Shown piece after piece: positions 25,263 through 32,428 of a stretch of 32,477 nucleotides of DNA. The notes below the pieces were generated by a model. That model ran no database searches. It saw nothing but the letters and a program-made list of their open reading frames with translations, and was not told the DNA's origin. A program made the position numbers and the translations under genes. Each line of letters begins with the position of its first letter. Within the stretch, counting starts at the first letter, position 1. This DNA comes from an uncultured Prevotella sp. (GTDB lineage Bacteria > Bacteroidota > Bacteroidia > Bacteroidales > Bacteroidaceae), in the NCBI GenBank assembly GCA_902491375.1, contig CABUHE010000022.1, forward strand, positions 1 to 32,477, in the 5' to 3' direction.

Positions 25263-25632
25263 GTATTGAATTCTTCACTCTTCGTCCCTCACTCTTCACT
25301 TAACCAAGTGTGAGCAGGAAAAGAAAAGGTATTGAATTTTTCACTCTTCGTTCTTCACTCTTCACTTAACCAAGTGTGAGCAGAAAAAGAAAAAGTATTG
25401 AATTCTTCACTATTCGTTCTTCACTCTTCACTTAACCAAGTGTGAGCATGAAAAGAAAAAGTAATGAATTCTTCACTCTTCGTTCTTCACTCTTCACTTA
25501 ACCAAGTGTGAGCAGGAAAAGAAAAAGTAATGAATTCTTCACTCTTCGTTCTTCACTCTTCACTTAACCAAGTGTGAGCAGGAAAAGAACAAGTAATGAA
25601 TTCTTCACTCTTCGTTCTTCACTCTTCACTTA
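25263..25632 (+). repeat. 66-bp tandem repeat, about 5.6 copies
   Basis: Units begin at 25263, 25329, 25395, 25461, 25527 and 25593, exactly 66 bp apart; the last is cut at about 25632, 12 nt before the der start. Each holds GAATTCTTCACTCTTCGTTC, then TTCACTCTTCACTTAACCAA, then GTGTGAGCAGGAAAAGAA. The CACTT-AACC-AAGTG part can fold as a small hairpin. A degraded copy ends just before the first unit (CCTCGTTCCTTACTTAACC, 25221-25239). All six frames contain stops, so it is not coding. Copies are nearly identical, so the array is young or kept uniform. der has no visible promoter other than within or above it. Confidence 0.95.
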
Positions 25633-25644
25633 AAAAATAACATT

Positions 25645-26958
25645 ATGGCAAATTTAGTAGCTATTGTAGGCCGCCCGAATGTGGGAAAGTCTACACTTTT
25701 CAACCGCCTTACCAAGTCGCGCCAGGCTATTGTCAGTGATATAGCCGGCACAACGCGCGACCGCCAATATGGCAAGTGCGACTGGAACGGGCGAGAGTTT
25801 TCTGTAGTTGACACCGGCGGATGGGTTGTCAAGTCAGATGATATATTTGAGGAAGAAATACGCAAGCAGGTAATCATTGCCACAGAAGAGGCCGACCTTG
25901 TGCTTTTCGTCGTTGACGTTACGACTGGGATAACCGACTGGGACGAGGACGTGGCAGCCATATTACGCCGCACCAAACTGCCTGTTATACTTGTAGTAAA
26001 CAAAGTGGACAACAACGACCAGCTGTATTCCGCAGCTGAATTCTACAAGCTCGGACTCGGTGATCCTTACTGCATAAGCAGTATGAGCGGTAGCGGAACG
26101 GGCGATCTGCTCGACGTTGTAGTAGACAGTCTGAAGGGCGATGGTGGCGAACTTCTCGAAGACGGTATTCCACGTTTCGCCGTAGTAGGCCGTCCTAATG
26201 CCGGAAAGAGCAGCATCATCAACGCCTTTATCGGTGAAGACCGCAACATCGTTACCGAGATTGCCGGCACGACGCGCGACAGTATCTACACACGTTACGA
26301 CAAGTTCGGTTTCGACTTCTATCTGGTTGACACCGCAGGCATACGCCGTAAGAACAAGGTTACTGAAGACTTGGAGTTTTACAGTGTGATGCGTTCGATA
26401 CGTGCGATAGAAAATTCAGATGTCTGCATACTCATGATTGACGCCACACGCGGCATCGAGGCGCAGGATATGAACATATTCCAGCTAATACAGAAGAACA
26501 ACAAGTCGCTCGTTGTGGTAGTAAACAAGTGGGATCTCGTGCCCGACAAGGACCAGAAAGTTATCGACACCTTCGTCAATGCGATACGCAACCGCATGGC
26601 TCCGTTTACCGATTTCCCGATAGTCTTTGCTTCGGCTCTCACCAAGCAGCGCATATTCAAGGTACTTGAGACAGCCAAGGAGGTTTACCTGAACCGCAAG
26701 CTCAAAATCGGAACGACAAAGCTCAACGAGGTTATGCTGCCGCTTATCGAGGCATTCCCGCCACCATCAATCAAGGGTAAGTATATCAAAATAAAGTACT
26801 GTTCGCAGTTGCCTAACACTCAGATTCCGTCTTTCGTGTTCTATGCCAACCTTCCGCAGTACGTCAAGGAGCCTTACAAGCGCTTCCTCGAGAACAAGAT
26901 ACGTGAGAACTGGAAGCTGACAGGCTCGCCTATAAACATATTTATAAGGCAGAAATAA
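25645..26958 (+). CDS. der: Ribosome biogenesis GTPase Der
   Basis: A 437-residue protein with two tandem GTPase domains and a KH-like C-terminal domain, acting in 50S assembly. First GTPase: GRPNVGKS (9-16), DTGG (56-59), NKVD (119-122). Second GTPase: GRPNAGKS (172-179), DTAGIRRKNKV, NKWD. The KH-like end runs from about 350 (VMLPLIEAFPPPSIKGKYIK, trimmed) to NIFIRQK. Start ATG 25645 follows the 66-bp repeat array by 12 nt, an unusual placement for an essential gene. It probably forms a transcript with the lipoprotein at 27151. Confidence 0.97.
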   Translation: MANLVAIVGRPNVGKSTLFNRLTKSRQAIVSDIAGTTRDRQYGKCDWNGREFSVVDTGGWVVKSDDIFEEEIRKQVIIATEEADLVLFVVDVTTGITDWDEDVAAILRRTKLPVILVVNKVDNNDQLYSAAEFYKLGLGDPYCISSMSGSGTGDLLDVVVDSLKGDGGELLEDGIPRFAVVGRPNAGKSSIINAFIGEDRNIVTEIAGTTRDSIYTRYDKFGFDFYLVDTAGIRRKNKVTEDLEFYSVMRSIRAIENSDVCILMIDATRGIEAQDMNIFQLIQKNNKSLVVVVNKWDLVPDKDQKVIDTFVNAIRNRMAPFTDFPIVFASALTKQRIFKVLETAKEVYLNRKLKIGTTKLNEVMLPLIEAFPPPSIKGKYIKIKYCSQLPNTQIPSFVFYANLPQYVKEPYKRFLENKIRENWKLTGSPINIFIRQK

Positions 26959-26986
26959 GGCCGTTTCAGCATTCAGACTGTTAAGA

Positions 26987-27102
26987 CAGTCAGAGCAGTT
27001 AAAGTCAAATGTCCTGGCAGGAGGCCGTTTTCGCTGTGCCTCCTTCAACTTTTACGGTTGTTTCTTTATGGACAAGGAGTCTGACTTTAACTGCTCTGGC
27101 TG
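26987..27102. repeat. 116-bp element with 21-bp inverted ends
   Basis: The arm 26987-27007 (CAGTCAGAGCAGTTAAAGTC and A) matches the reverse complement of 27082-27102 (core GACTTTAACTGCTCTG) with one mismatch that is a G-U pair in RNA. Inside are three further pairings: TGTCC (27010-27014) with GGACA (27070-27074), AGGAGGC (27019-27025) with GCCTCCT (27038-27044), and CAAC with GTTG around 27047-27060. The whole could fold as a multi-branched RNA. No open frame and no T run are present. It could be a MITE-like insertion, a structured RNA or a processing element between der and the next gene. Confidence 0.7.
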
Positions 27103-27150
27103 CTTTAAATGATATGACTTTCAATGCATAAATAAAAAGATTAAAAGAAA

Positions 27151-27570
27151 ATGCGTAAACTTTTTATCGCTATAATCTCGTTGTTCGCCATAACTTTTTT
27201 TTCCTGTTCAGGCGAACAGAAACCTGATGATGCAGCTGCACGTGCAGCCAAGCAGTATTATGATTCGCTCTTTGTCAACAATTACGATTACTTTGTCAGA
27301 GGCATGTATCTGCCCGACACCATTCCCGACAGCTACCGAGAGCAGCTCGAAGCAAACGCTTCAATGTTCGTAGGCCGTATGAATGATGAGCACGGAGGAG
27401 TAAAGAATATTGATATTATACGTTTTGATAACGACACGATAGTATCGGCCGACAAGAAATCTCATGTGCGCAAGTCAGACGTTTATCTGATGTTCCACCT
27501 CGGCGACAGCCTGAAGGAGGAAGTAGTGGTTCAGATGATTTACCACAAAGGACGCTGGCTGATGCGCTGA
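27151..27570 (+). CDS. Small lipoprotein, NTF2/DUF4878-like
   Basis: A 139-residue lipoprotein with lipobox FFSC (Cys19) after a hydrophobic signal (LFIAIISLFAITFF). The mature part has an Ala-rich helix (AAARAAKQYYDSLFVNNYDY), two strands (IDIIRFDNDTI, VYLMFHLGDSL) and ends VVVQMIYHKGRWLMR, the helix-then-sheet order and closing GRW strand of NTF2-like DUF4878 lipoproteins. That resemblance is by pattern only. It would sit in the envelope; the ligand is unknown. It is 192 nt downstream of der, with the inverted-repeat element in the gap. Confidence 0.7.
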   Translation: MRKLFIAIISLFAITFFSCSGEQKPDDAAARAAKQYYDSLFVNNYDYFVRGMYLPDTIPDSYREQLEANASMFVGRMNDEHGGVKNIDIIRFDNDTIVSADKKSHVRKSDVYLMFHLGDSLKEEVVVQMIYHKGRWLMR

Positions 27571-27675
27571 TTCGGCTTCAGATGCAGTGCATGCAGGTTG
27601 TTGCGTACATACATCTTTTGCTTAATATTCAGCCGTTTCACCATTACCGGCAGTCAGAAAGACTTTAAACAACAT

Positions 27676-27714
27676 TAAAAATAAACGGGGCGCACCTTGA
27701 TAAGGCGCGCCCCG
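27676..27714 (-). terminator. Terminator of mdh
   Basis: CGGGGCGC (27686-27693) pairs with GCGCCCCG (27707-27714) and an inner CCTT/AAGG extends the stem. Read on the minus strand it is followed by TTTATTTTT (27685-27677), so it ends the mdh transcript. Confidence 0.85.
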
Positions 27715-27740
27715 CAGCGTATTATAAAGAGAAGCTGTTA

Positions 27741-28733
27741 TTACAGGTTCGGGTTAATTTCGCTCCACTTAGAGATTTCAGGAACGATGTTCAGAGTTAC
27801 AAGCTCGTCACGCATCTTGCAGAGGTGCTCGTAGCTGGCGTCAAGTTTAGCGTTCTCCTCAGCAGTTCCCTGCGGTACCTCATAGTGAGCGCCGGTTGTG
27901 TCGAGTGTAGTCTTCATTGCCATCATGATGTGGTCGTACTTGTCTGTTGTAACATAAGTTCCTACAGGATACTTGAACGGTTCGCCACCCATGACAGAAC
28001 GTATCATCTCAACTGACAGATAAGCCGGGCTCTGGAATGAAGAACGTCCGCGAAGCTCGATGATCTTAGCACCGCCCTTTGTTACGTCAGTCTTCATCTG
28101 CTCCCACTCCTCGTTTGTGAACTCAGGAGTTCCGATGATTTCAGTAAGAGGTTTGCCGTCGATAGTTACGTGTGAGCCGAATACAGCCATCTGCTCTCCG
28201 TGGCCACCGTATGTAGCGCATCCCTTAACTTCGCTCTGCATAACGTTGAATTTCTTAGCAAGTGCACTCTGAAGACGAGTAGAGTCGAGAGCTGCAAGTG
28301 TTGTTACCTGTGAAGGTTTCAATCCAGAGTAAAGCAGAGTAACAAGACCTGTAAGGTCAGCCGGGTTGAAGATGATGACTACGTGCTTAACGTCAGGGCA
28401 ATACTCCTTGATGTTTTTGCCGAGTCCTTCAGCGATTTCGCAGTTGCCTTTGAGCAGATCCTCACGTGTCATACCAGCCTTACGGGGAGCACCGCCAGAT
28501 GAAATAATATACTTAGCGTTAGTGAAAGCTTCTTTAGCATCAGTTGTAGCAGTGATTTTAACATCACCGAAACCGCTCTGGCGCATTTCCTCTGCAACGC
28601 CCTCGGGTGAGAATACGTCATAGAGGCAGATGTCATTAGTCAGACGCATTGTAAGCGCTGTCTGAACCATGTTAGAACCAATCATTCCGGCTGCGCCGAC
28701 GATTGTAAGTTTTTCGTTAGTCAAAAATTCCAT
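27741..28733 (-). CDS. mdh: Malate dehydrogenase (NAD), LDH/MDH superfamily
   Basis: A 330-residue dehydrogenase that interconverts malate and oxaloacetate in the cytoplasm. The Rossmann motif is GAAGMIG (13-19) and Asp39 at the end of strand 2 (LYDV) indicates NAD rather than NADP. Substrate-binding and catalytic residues are Arg84 and Arg90 (GAPRKAGMTR), Arg153, Asp150 and His178 (GGHGEQMAVFG). The Arg in the mobile loop favours malate over lactate. In Bacteroidetes it serves the reductive branch from oxaloacetate to fumarate and succinate. It is monocistronic and divergent from the aminopeptidase gene. Confidence 0.9.
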   Translation of the reverse strand: MEFLTNEKLTIVGAAGMIGSNMVQTALTMRLTNDICLYDVFSPEGVAEEMRQSGFGDVKITATTDAKEAFTNAKYIISSGGAPRKAGMTREDLLKGNCEIAEGLGKNIKEYCPDVKHVVIIFNPADLTGLVTLLYSGLKPSQVTTLAALDSTRLQSALAKKFNVMQSEVKGCATYGGHGEQMAVFGSHVTIDGKPLTEIIGTPEFTNEEWEQMKTDVTKGGAKIIELRGRSSFQSPAYLSVEMIRSVMGGEPFKYPVGTYVTTDKYDHIMMAMKTTLDTTGAHYEVPQGTAEENAKLDASYEHLCKMRDELVTLNIVPEISKWSEINPNL

Positions 28734-28907
28734 AATAACTTTGTGTTTTATATGTTAAGACATTCATTTGTAAGTAAAGTCAACATCTGATAAATCTGCT
28801 GTTGCGGCTGTTTTTTAGGTCAGTTTTGCGCTTTTCTTTACACAGTCGTTATGCAGGTCTGAGCCTGTTGGCTGATTGCTGGTTTCAGTCCGTAACTGAA
28901 CTTGTTG

Positions 28908-28915
28908 CAAAGTTA
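28908..28915 (-). promoter_or_regulatory. -7 element candidate of mdh
   Basis: On the minus strand TAACTTTG (28915-28908) fits the -7 consensus and would give a leader of about 170 nt. No clear -33 element is seen upstream. The rest of 28734-28955 holds no gene or strong hairpin. Confidence 0.4.
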
Positions 28916-28955
28916 GGGAAAAAAGATGAATATGCATTATTTATTCTCCTTTTAG

Positions 28956-28987
28956 TTTGTTATTAAATATAAAAAGGTGTATCTTTG
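28956..28987 (+). promoter_or_regulatory. Promoter of the aminopeptidase gene
   Basis: TTTG (28956-28959) and TATCTTTG (28980-28987) are 20 bp apart, a consensus Bacteroidetes promoter. The leader to ATG 29090 is about 95 nt. Confidence 0.75.
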
Positions 28988-29089
28988 TAATGTCTATTTT
29001 ACAATAAAGGTGGAAAAGACGGAGCTGTATATCAGGTGTATCGGCCTGTGATACGCACAGCCTTGAAAACCGTAACCAGAGTAAATGCT

Positions 29090-30880
29090 ATGAACAAGAC
29101 AATTTGTAACAGGATTGAAGCGCTGCGCGATGTTATGAGGCGCGAGAGTATTGACGCATTCATTTTTCCAAGCACTGATCCGCATAACGGCGAGTATGTG
29201 CCTGCCCATTGGGAAGGGCGTAAGTGGATAAGCGGATTCAACGGTTCAGCAGGAACGGCCGTGGTGACTATGACTGACGCTGCATTGTGGACCGACTCAC
29301 GATATTTTATAGCTGCTGAGGAGCAGTTGCGCGGCACCGGCTTCCACCTGATGAAGGAACGTGTGGAGGGCACTCCGTCGATAACTCACTGGCTCGGCAT
29401 GAAACTTTCGGCAGTCCAGAGTCCTACGGTTGGCGTTGACGGAATGGTTAATTCAGCTTCATCGGTTGCCGGACTGATAAAGGAACTGCGTGCCGAAGGC
29501 GGCATAACAGTGCGCACCAACTTTGATCCGCTTGCACTTATATGGACCGACCGTCCGCCTGTTCCGCAGGATAAGATAAACATTCATCCGCTTGAATATG
29601 CCGGTGAGGCGTGTCATGACAAGATTGCGAGAATACGCTTACAACTTAAATCAATGCACGCTTACGGCATACTGGTTTCTGCTCTTGACGATATTGCATG
29701 GACGTTGAATCTGCGTGGTACTGACGTTCACTGCAATCCTGTATTTGTGTCTTATCTGCTTATTGACACTAAGCACGCCATTCTCTTTGTCGACCACACC
29801 AAACTTACTCCTGAAGTTGAGGCTTATCTCGCGTCTGAAGGCGTTGCGGTGGCAGAATATGCCGATGTACGCAAGGCTCTTGAAAGCTACAATGAGTATA
29901 ATATACTTATGGACGACAACGAGACTTGTTACACTTTGTTCAATATTCCGCAGTGTCAGAAGGTTGTCGCCACGTCGCCTGTACCGGCAATGAAGGCCGT
30001 AAAGAATGTTAATGAGATAGAAGGCTTCCACAATGCGATGCTGCGCGACGGCGTAGCACTGGTTAAGTTTCTGCGCTGGTTGCGCCCGGCAGTTGAGGCC
30101 GGAGGACAGACAGAGATGTCTGTTGACGCCAAACTGACCGCTCTGCGTGCGGAACAGAAACTGTACAGAGGCCTTTCGTTTGACACAATAGCGGCTTACG
30201 GAGAGCATGGAGCTATTGTACACTATGAGGCTACGCCCGAAACCGACGTTGAGCTTCGTCCCGAAGGACTGATACTGATTGATTCCGGCGCGCAGTATCT
30301 TGACGGAACTACAGACATAACGCGCACCATCTCGCTCGGCCCTGTTACCGACGAGGAGCGCCTTGTCTACACTCTTGTGCTTAAAGGCCACATCCAGCTT
30401 GAGCTGTGCAAGTTTCCGCGCGGAGCGTCGGGCACCCAGATTGACGCCCTTGCCCGTAAAGATATGTGGAGATACGGCTACAACTTCCTGCACGGAACGG
30501 GGCACGGCGTAGGCTCATATCTGAACGTTCATGAAGGACCTCACCAAATACGAATGGAGTATAAGCCGGCACCGCTCGTCGAGGGCATGACCGTTACCGA
30601 CGAGCCGGGCATCTATCTGCAATCACGTTTTGGCGTACGCACGGAGAATACGCTGCTTATCGTGCCTTACCGTGAGACCGAGTTCGGCCGTTTCGTCCAG
30701 TTCGAGCCGCTCACTCTTTGTCCAATCGACACCGCGCCGATAATAACTGACATGCTTACCGATGAGGAAAAGGCATGGCTGAACGACTATCACCGTACTG
30801 TATTCGAGCGCATTTCTCCGCTGCTCGACGATGAGGCTGACCGCAAATGGCTGGCTGAGGCTTGTGCTGCGATAGTGTGA
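29090..30880 (+). CDS. pepP: Aminopeptidase P family protein (M24B)
   Basis: A 596-residue metalloaminopeptidase that removes N-terminal residues preceding proline. The three-domain long form is seen: two creatinase-like N-terminal domains (DAFIFPSTDPHNGEYVPAHW, SGFNGSAGTAVV, WTDSRYFIAAEEQL; then about 160-300) and the pita-bread catalytic domain (about 310-540). Dinuclear metal ligands are in LIDSGAQYLDGTTDITR (two Asp), HGTGHGVGSYLNVHEGPH (His), TDEPGIYL (Glu) and ENTLLIV (Glu). ATG 29090 gives the standard length and start (MNKTICNRIEALRDVM); a GTG at 29036 in the same frame lies in the leader. Its 3' end has been partly duplicated at 31634. Confidence 0.93.
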   Translation: MNKTICNRIEALRDVMRRESIDAFIFPSTDPHNGEYVPAHWEGRKWISGFNGSAGTAVVTMTDAALWTDSRYFIAAEEQLRGTGFHLMKERVEGTPSITHWLGMKLSAVQSPTVGVDGMVNSASSVAGLIKELRAEGGITVRTNFDPLALIWTDRPPVPQDKINIHPLEYAGEACHDKIARIRLQLKSMHAYGILVSALDDIAWTLNLRGTDVHCNPVFVSYLLIDTKHAILFVDHTKLTPEVEAYLASEGVAVAEYADVRKALESYNEYNILMDDNETCYTLFNIPQCQKVVATSPVPAMKAVKNVNEIEGFHNAMLRDGVALVKFLRWLRPAVEAGGQTEMSVDAKLTALRAEQKLYRGLSFDTIAAYGEHGAIVHYEATPETDVELRPEGLILIDSGAQYLDGTTDITRTISLGPVTDEERLVYTLVLKGHIQLELCKFPRGASGTQIDALARKDMWRYGYNFLHGTGHGVGSYLNVHEGPHQIRMEYKPAPLVEGMTVTDEPGIYLQSRFGVRTENTLLIVPYRETEFGRFVQFEPLTLCPIDTAPIITDMLTDEEKAWLNDYHRTVFERISPLLDDEADRKWLAEACAAIV

Positions 30881-30932
30881 CAGAATCAGATTCAAGTTTT
30901 TTCATATTCTTATAAAAACACAAGTGTCTTCT

Positions 30933-31020
30933 GAAAGACCGTGTTTTATCATGCAAAAGGGCACCTTTTACGTCACAAAAGGTGCCCTTTTGTGACGTAA
31001 TAGAGCATCTTTTGCAAAGC
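30933..31020 (-). repeat. 22-bp-period palindrome array D (4 units)
   Basis: Four units begin at 30933, 30955, 30977 and 30999, exactly 22 bp apart. Cores are GAAAGACCGTGTTTT, AAAAGGGCACCTTTT, AAAAGGTGCCCTTTT and AATAGAGCATCTTTT. The third core is identical to the third core of array A. Units 2-4 together contain a long dyad: 15-bp arms 30968-30982 and 30986-31000 around TGC. The array begins 52 nt after the pepP stop codon and, with no other hairpin there, may also serve as its transcription end. Confidence 0.9.
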
Positions 31021-31498
31021 TGAAGCTAAACCGTTGAATATTAATCAGTTATGTATGCCTGACTGATAGTTCTTCTTACTATGTTTTTCTTAGCTTGTCA
31101 TAAGCCGTTTCTTGTTATGACTTTTTTGCTCTATGTTAATGTTTTGTCTTGCTTTTTTACCTGAAAAACATTTTTTTCATGCTTATATATTGTTTCGGTT
31201 CAGCCCGTTTTTATTCCCTGTTTAGCTGCGCAGCGCATTAAACAGCATGTTTAAACATGCTTATGTCTTAGCTAATGCAGAGAATGAAACCGTCGTCTGT
31301 ATTCGTCAAACCTATTCTATATTATACTTGTTGACACGGCACGCATCGATGCCGATGTGCAGCGCGCAATGTGCATGACTTCCGGCTCGCTCTGAACAAA
31401 GTAAGATGAATTTAAATAAGAATATTATGGGGATATTAAGTGATAAGTGAAAAGATAATGCCCGGTGTGGCTTTGTCAAATTTCTGCGTCTTTGTTTC
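31021..31498. other. Gene-free stretch with two perfect palindromes
   Basis: No gene is supported. GCTGCGCAGC (31225-31234) and the 16-bp perfect palindrome GCATGTTTAAACATGC (31245-31260) lie close together. Around 31330-31395 the sequence is more GC-rich and an open stretch of about 22 codons ends in TGA, possibly a remnant of a lost gene. The rest is AT-rich. Confidence 0.4.
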
Positions 31499-31529
31499 TT
31501 TGTAAAGCCATGAAAATTTACTACTTTTG
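31499..31529 (+). promoter_or_regulatory. Promoter of the truncated lipoprotein gene
   Basis: TTTG (31499-31502) and TACTTTTG (31522-31529) are 19 bp apart. The ATG at 31548 lies 18 nt downstream, so expression signals look intact although the gene is broken. Confidence 0.6.
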
Positions 31530-31547
31530 TCGTGCAAAAATATATTT

Positions 31548-31622
31548 ATGAGAACGCTCTTATTATACTTTCCCATTCTTCTGTTGTTTGTATGTTGCGA
31601 TGCACCGAAAAGCAAGACTTAG
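31548..31622 (+). pseudogene. 5' fragment of a lipoprotein gene
   Basis: The frame encodes only 24 residues: a signal peptide with lipobox (LLLFVCC) followed by DAPKSKT and a stop. That is a complete lipoprotein signal without a mature domain. The CC and SKT spacing resembles the start of the lipoprotein at 31874 (ACCGGSGGSKT), so it may be the truncated copy of a paralogue. A piece of the aminopeptidase gene follows directly. It could also be a real tiny lipopeptide. Confidence 0.5.
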
Positions 31623-31633
31623 GTTCTGCTTAA

Positions 31634-31710
31634 ATCACCGTACTGTATGCGAACGCATTTCTCCGCTGCCCTACGATGAGGCTGACCGTAAATGGATGGC
31701 CAAGTTCTGA
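31634..31710 (+). pseudogene. Duplicated 3' end of the aminopeptidase gene
   Basis: 31634-31703 aligns without gaps to 30789-30858 near the end of pepP, with about 8 differences in 70 positions. It reads HRTVCERISPLPYDEADRKW then MAKF and a stop, against HRTVFERISPLLDDEADRKW in the intact gene. Compared with pepP it lacks the final 22 bases or so plus the intergenic stretch and joins directly to a palindrome array, sharing TTCTGAAAGACCGTGTTTT with the start of array D. Confidence 0.85.
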
Positions 31711-31774
31711 AAGACCGTGTTTTGTATTGTAATAGTGAACCTTTTGAAACCAGAAGTGCGACATTTTGCAAAGG
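31709..31774 (-). repeat. 22-bp-period palindrome array E (3 units)
   Basis: Units begin at 31709, 31731 and 31753, 22 bp apart. Cores are GAAAGACCGTGTTTT, AATAGTGAACCTTTT and GAAGTGCGACATTTT. Unit 1 matches unit 1 of array D, and the last ends TTTTGCAAAG like the last unit of D, so E looks like D with one internal unit missing and more decay. No fourth unit follows at 31775. Confidence 0.8.
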
Positions 31775-31840
31775 CATGGATGGTATGTGCCTTAAGGTTG
31801 TGACTATGTTTTCTGGTTGATTTTTCTTTATGCGGTTAAG

Positions 31841-31869
31841 TTGCGTATGGATTAAATTTCATATCTTTG
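31841..31869 (+). promoter_or_regulatory. Promoter of the TPR lipoprotein, leaderless
   Basis: TTG (31841-31843) and TATCTTTG (31862-31869) are 18 bp apart. The ATG at 31874 starts 4 nt after the -7 box, so the mRNA should begin at the start codon. Confidence 0.6.
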
Positions 31870-31873
31870 TGGT

Positions 31874-32428
31874 ATGAAACGTGTTGTTTACCTTTTCTTA
31901 TCCATTATAGTGGTCTTTTCCGTTGCGTGTTGCGGCGGCTCGGGCGGCAGTAAGACCGTTTTAGCAGGTATAGATACCTTGGCCGACAGTCGTCCTGATA
32001 GTGCCTTGCGCCTGCTTGTGGGAATGAAGCGCTCCATGGCATCGGCATCTGAGGCCGAACGCAACTATTACCGCCTGCTGTTGGTGAAGGCACGTGACAA
32101 GGCATACATACGCCATACATCAGATTCTGTTATCTTGAGCCTCGTTGACTATTATGAGCATGACGGCGACAAGCGGCTGCTGCCCGTGGCGTATTATTAC
32201 GCCGGCCGCGTTTACCGCGACCTTAACGACGCCGTGAAAGCGTTGAAATATTTCCAAAAGGCCGAGAATGCCTTAGCCGATATGGGTGGCAGTTATTCGT
32301 TCGAGGACAAACTGCACAGCCAAAAGGGGTATCTCCTTATACGGCAAGACTTGTACGCCGCGGCCTTGAGGGAATTTGACAAGGCGTATAAATATACCGT
32401 GGAACGGAAAGACACTAATGGAACGTGA
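31874..32428 (+). pseudogene. TPR lipoprotein, probably 3'-truncated
   Basis: A 184-residue frame with lipobox SVAC (Cys19, then CGGSGGSK). IDTLADSRPDSALRLLVGMK is the standard opening of the Bacteroidales TPR lipoproteins that usually continue through several TPRs to a transmembrane helix and a coiled-coil or helix-turn-helix end (about 500-600 residues). TPR-type helix pairs are seen at RLLPVAYYYAGRVYRDLNDA, VKALKYFQKAENALADM and LHSQKGYLLIRQDLYAAALR. The frame stops just after ERKDTNGT, a point where relatives normally continue into the next TPR. The 49 nt left in the window show no continuation in any frame, so a 3' truncation or frameshift is likely. If expressed, it would be a short envelope TPR protein. 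Confidence 0.65.

Noticed and set aside
25263..25632. CRISPR array
   Set aside because: The 66-bp units are nearly identical over their full length with no unique spacers, and no cas genes are present.
29651..30505. Minus-strand frame of 284 codons opposite the aminopeptidase gene
   Set aside because: The plus-strand frame has full M24 motifs; the antisense frame is a codon-bias shadow with no domain.
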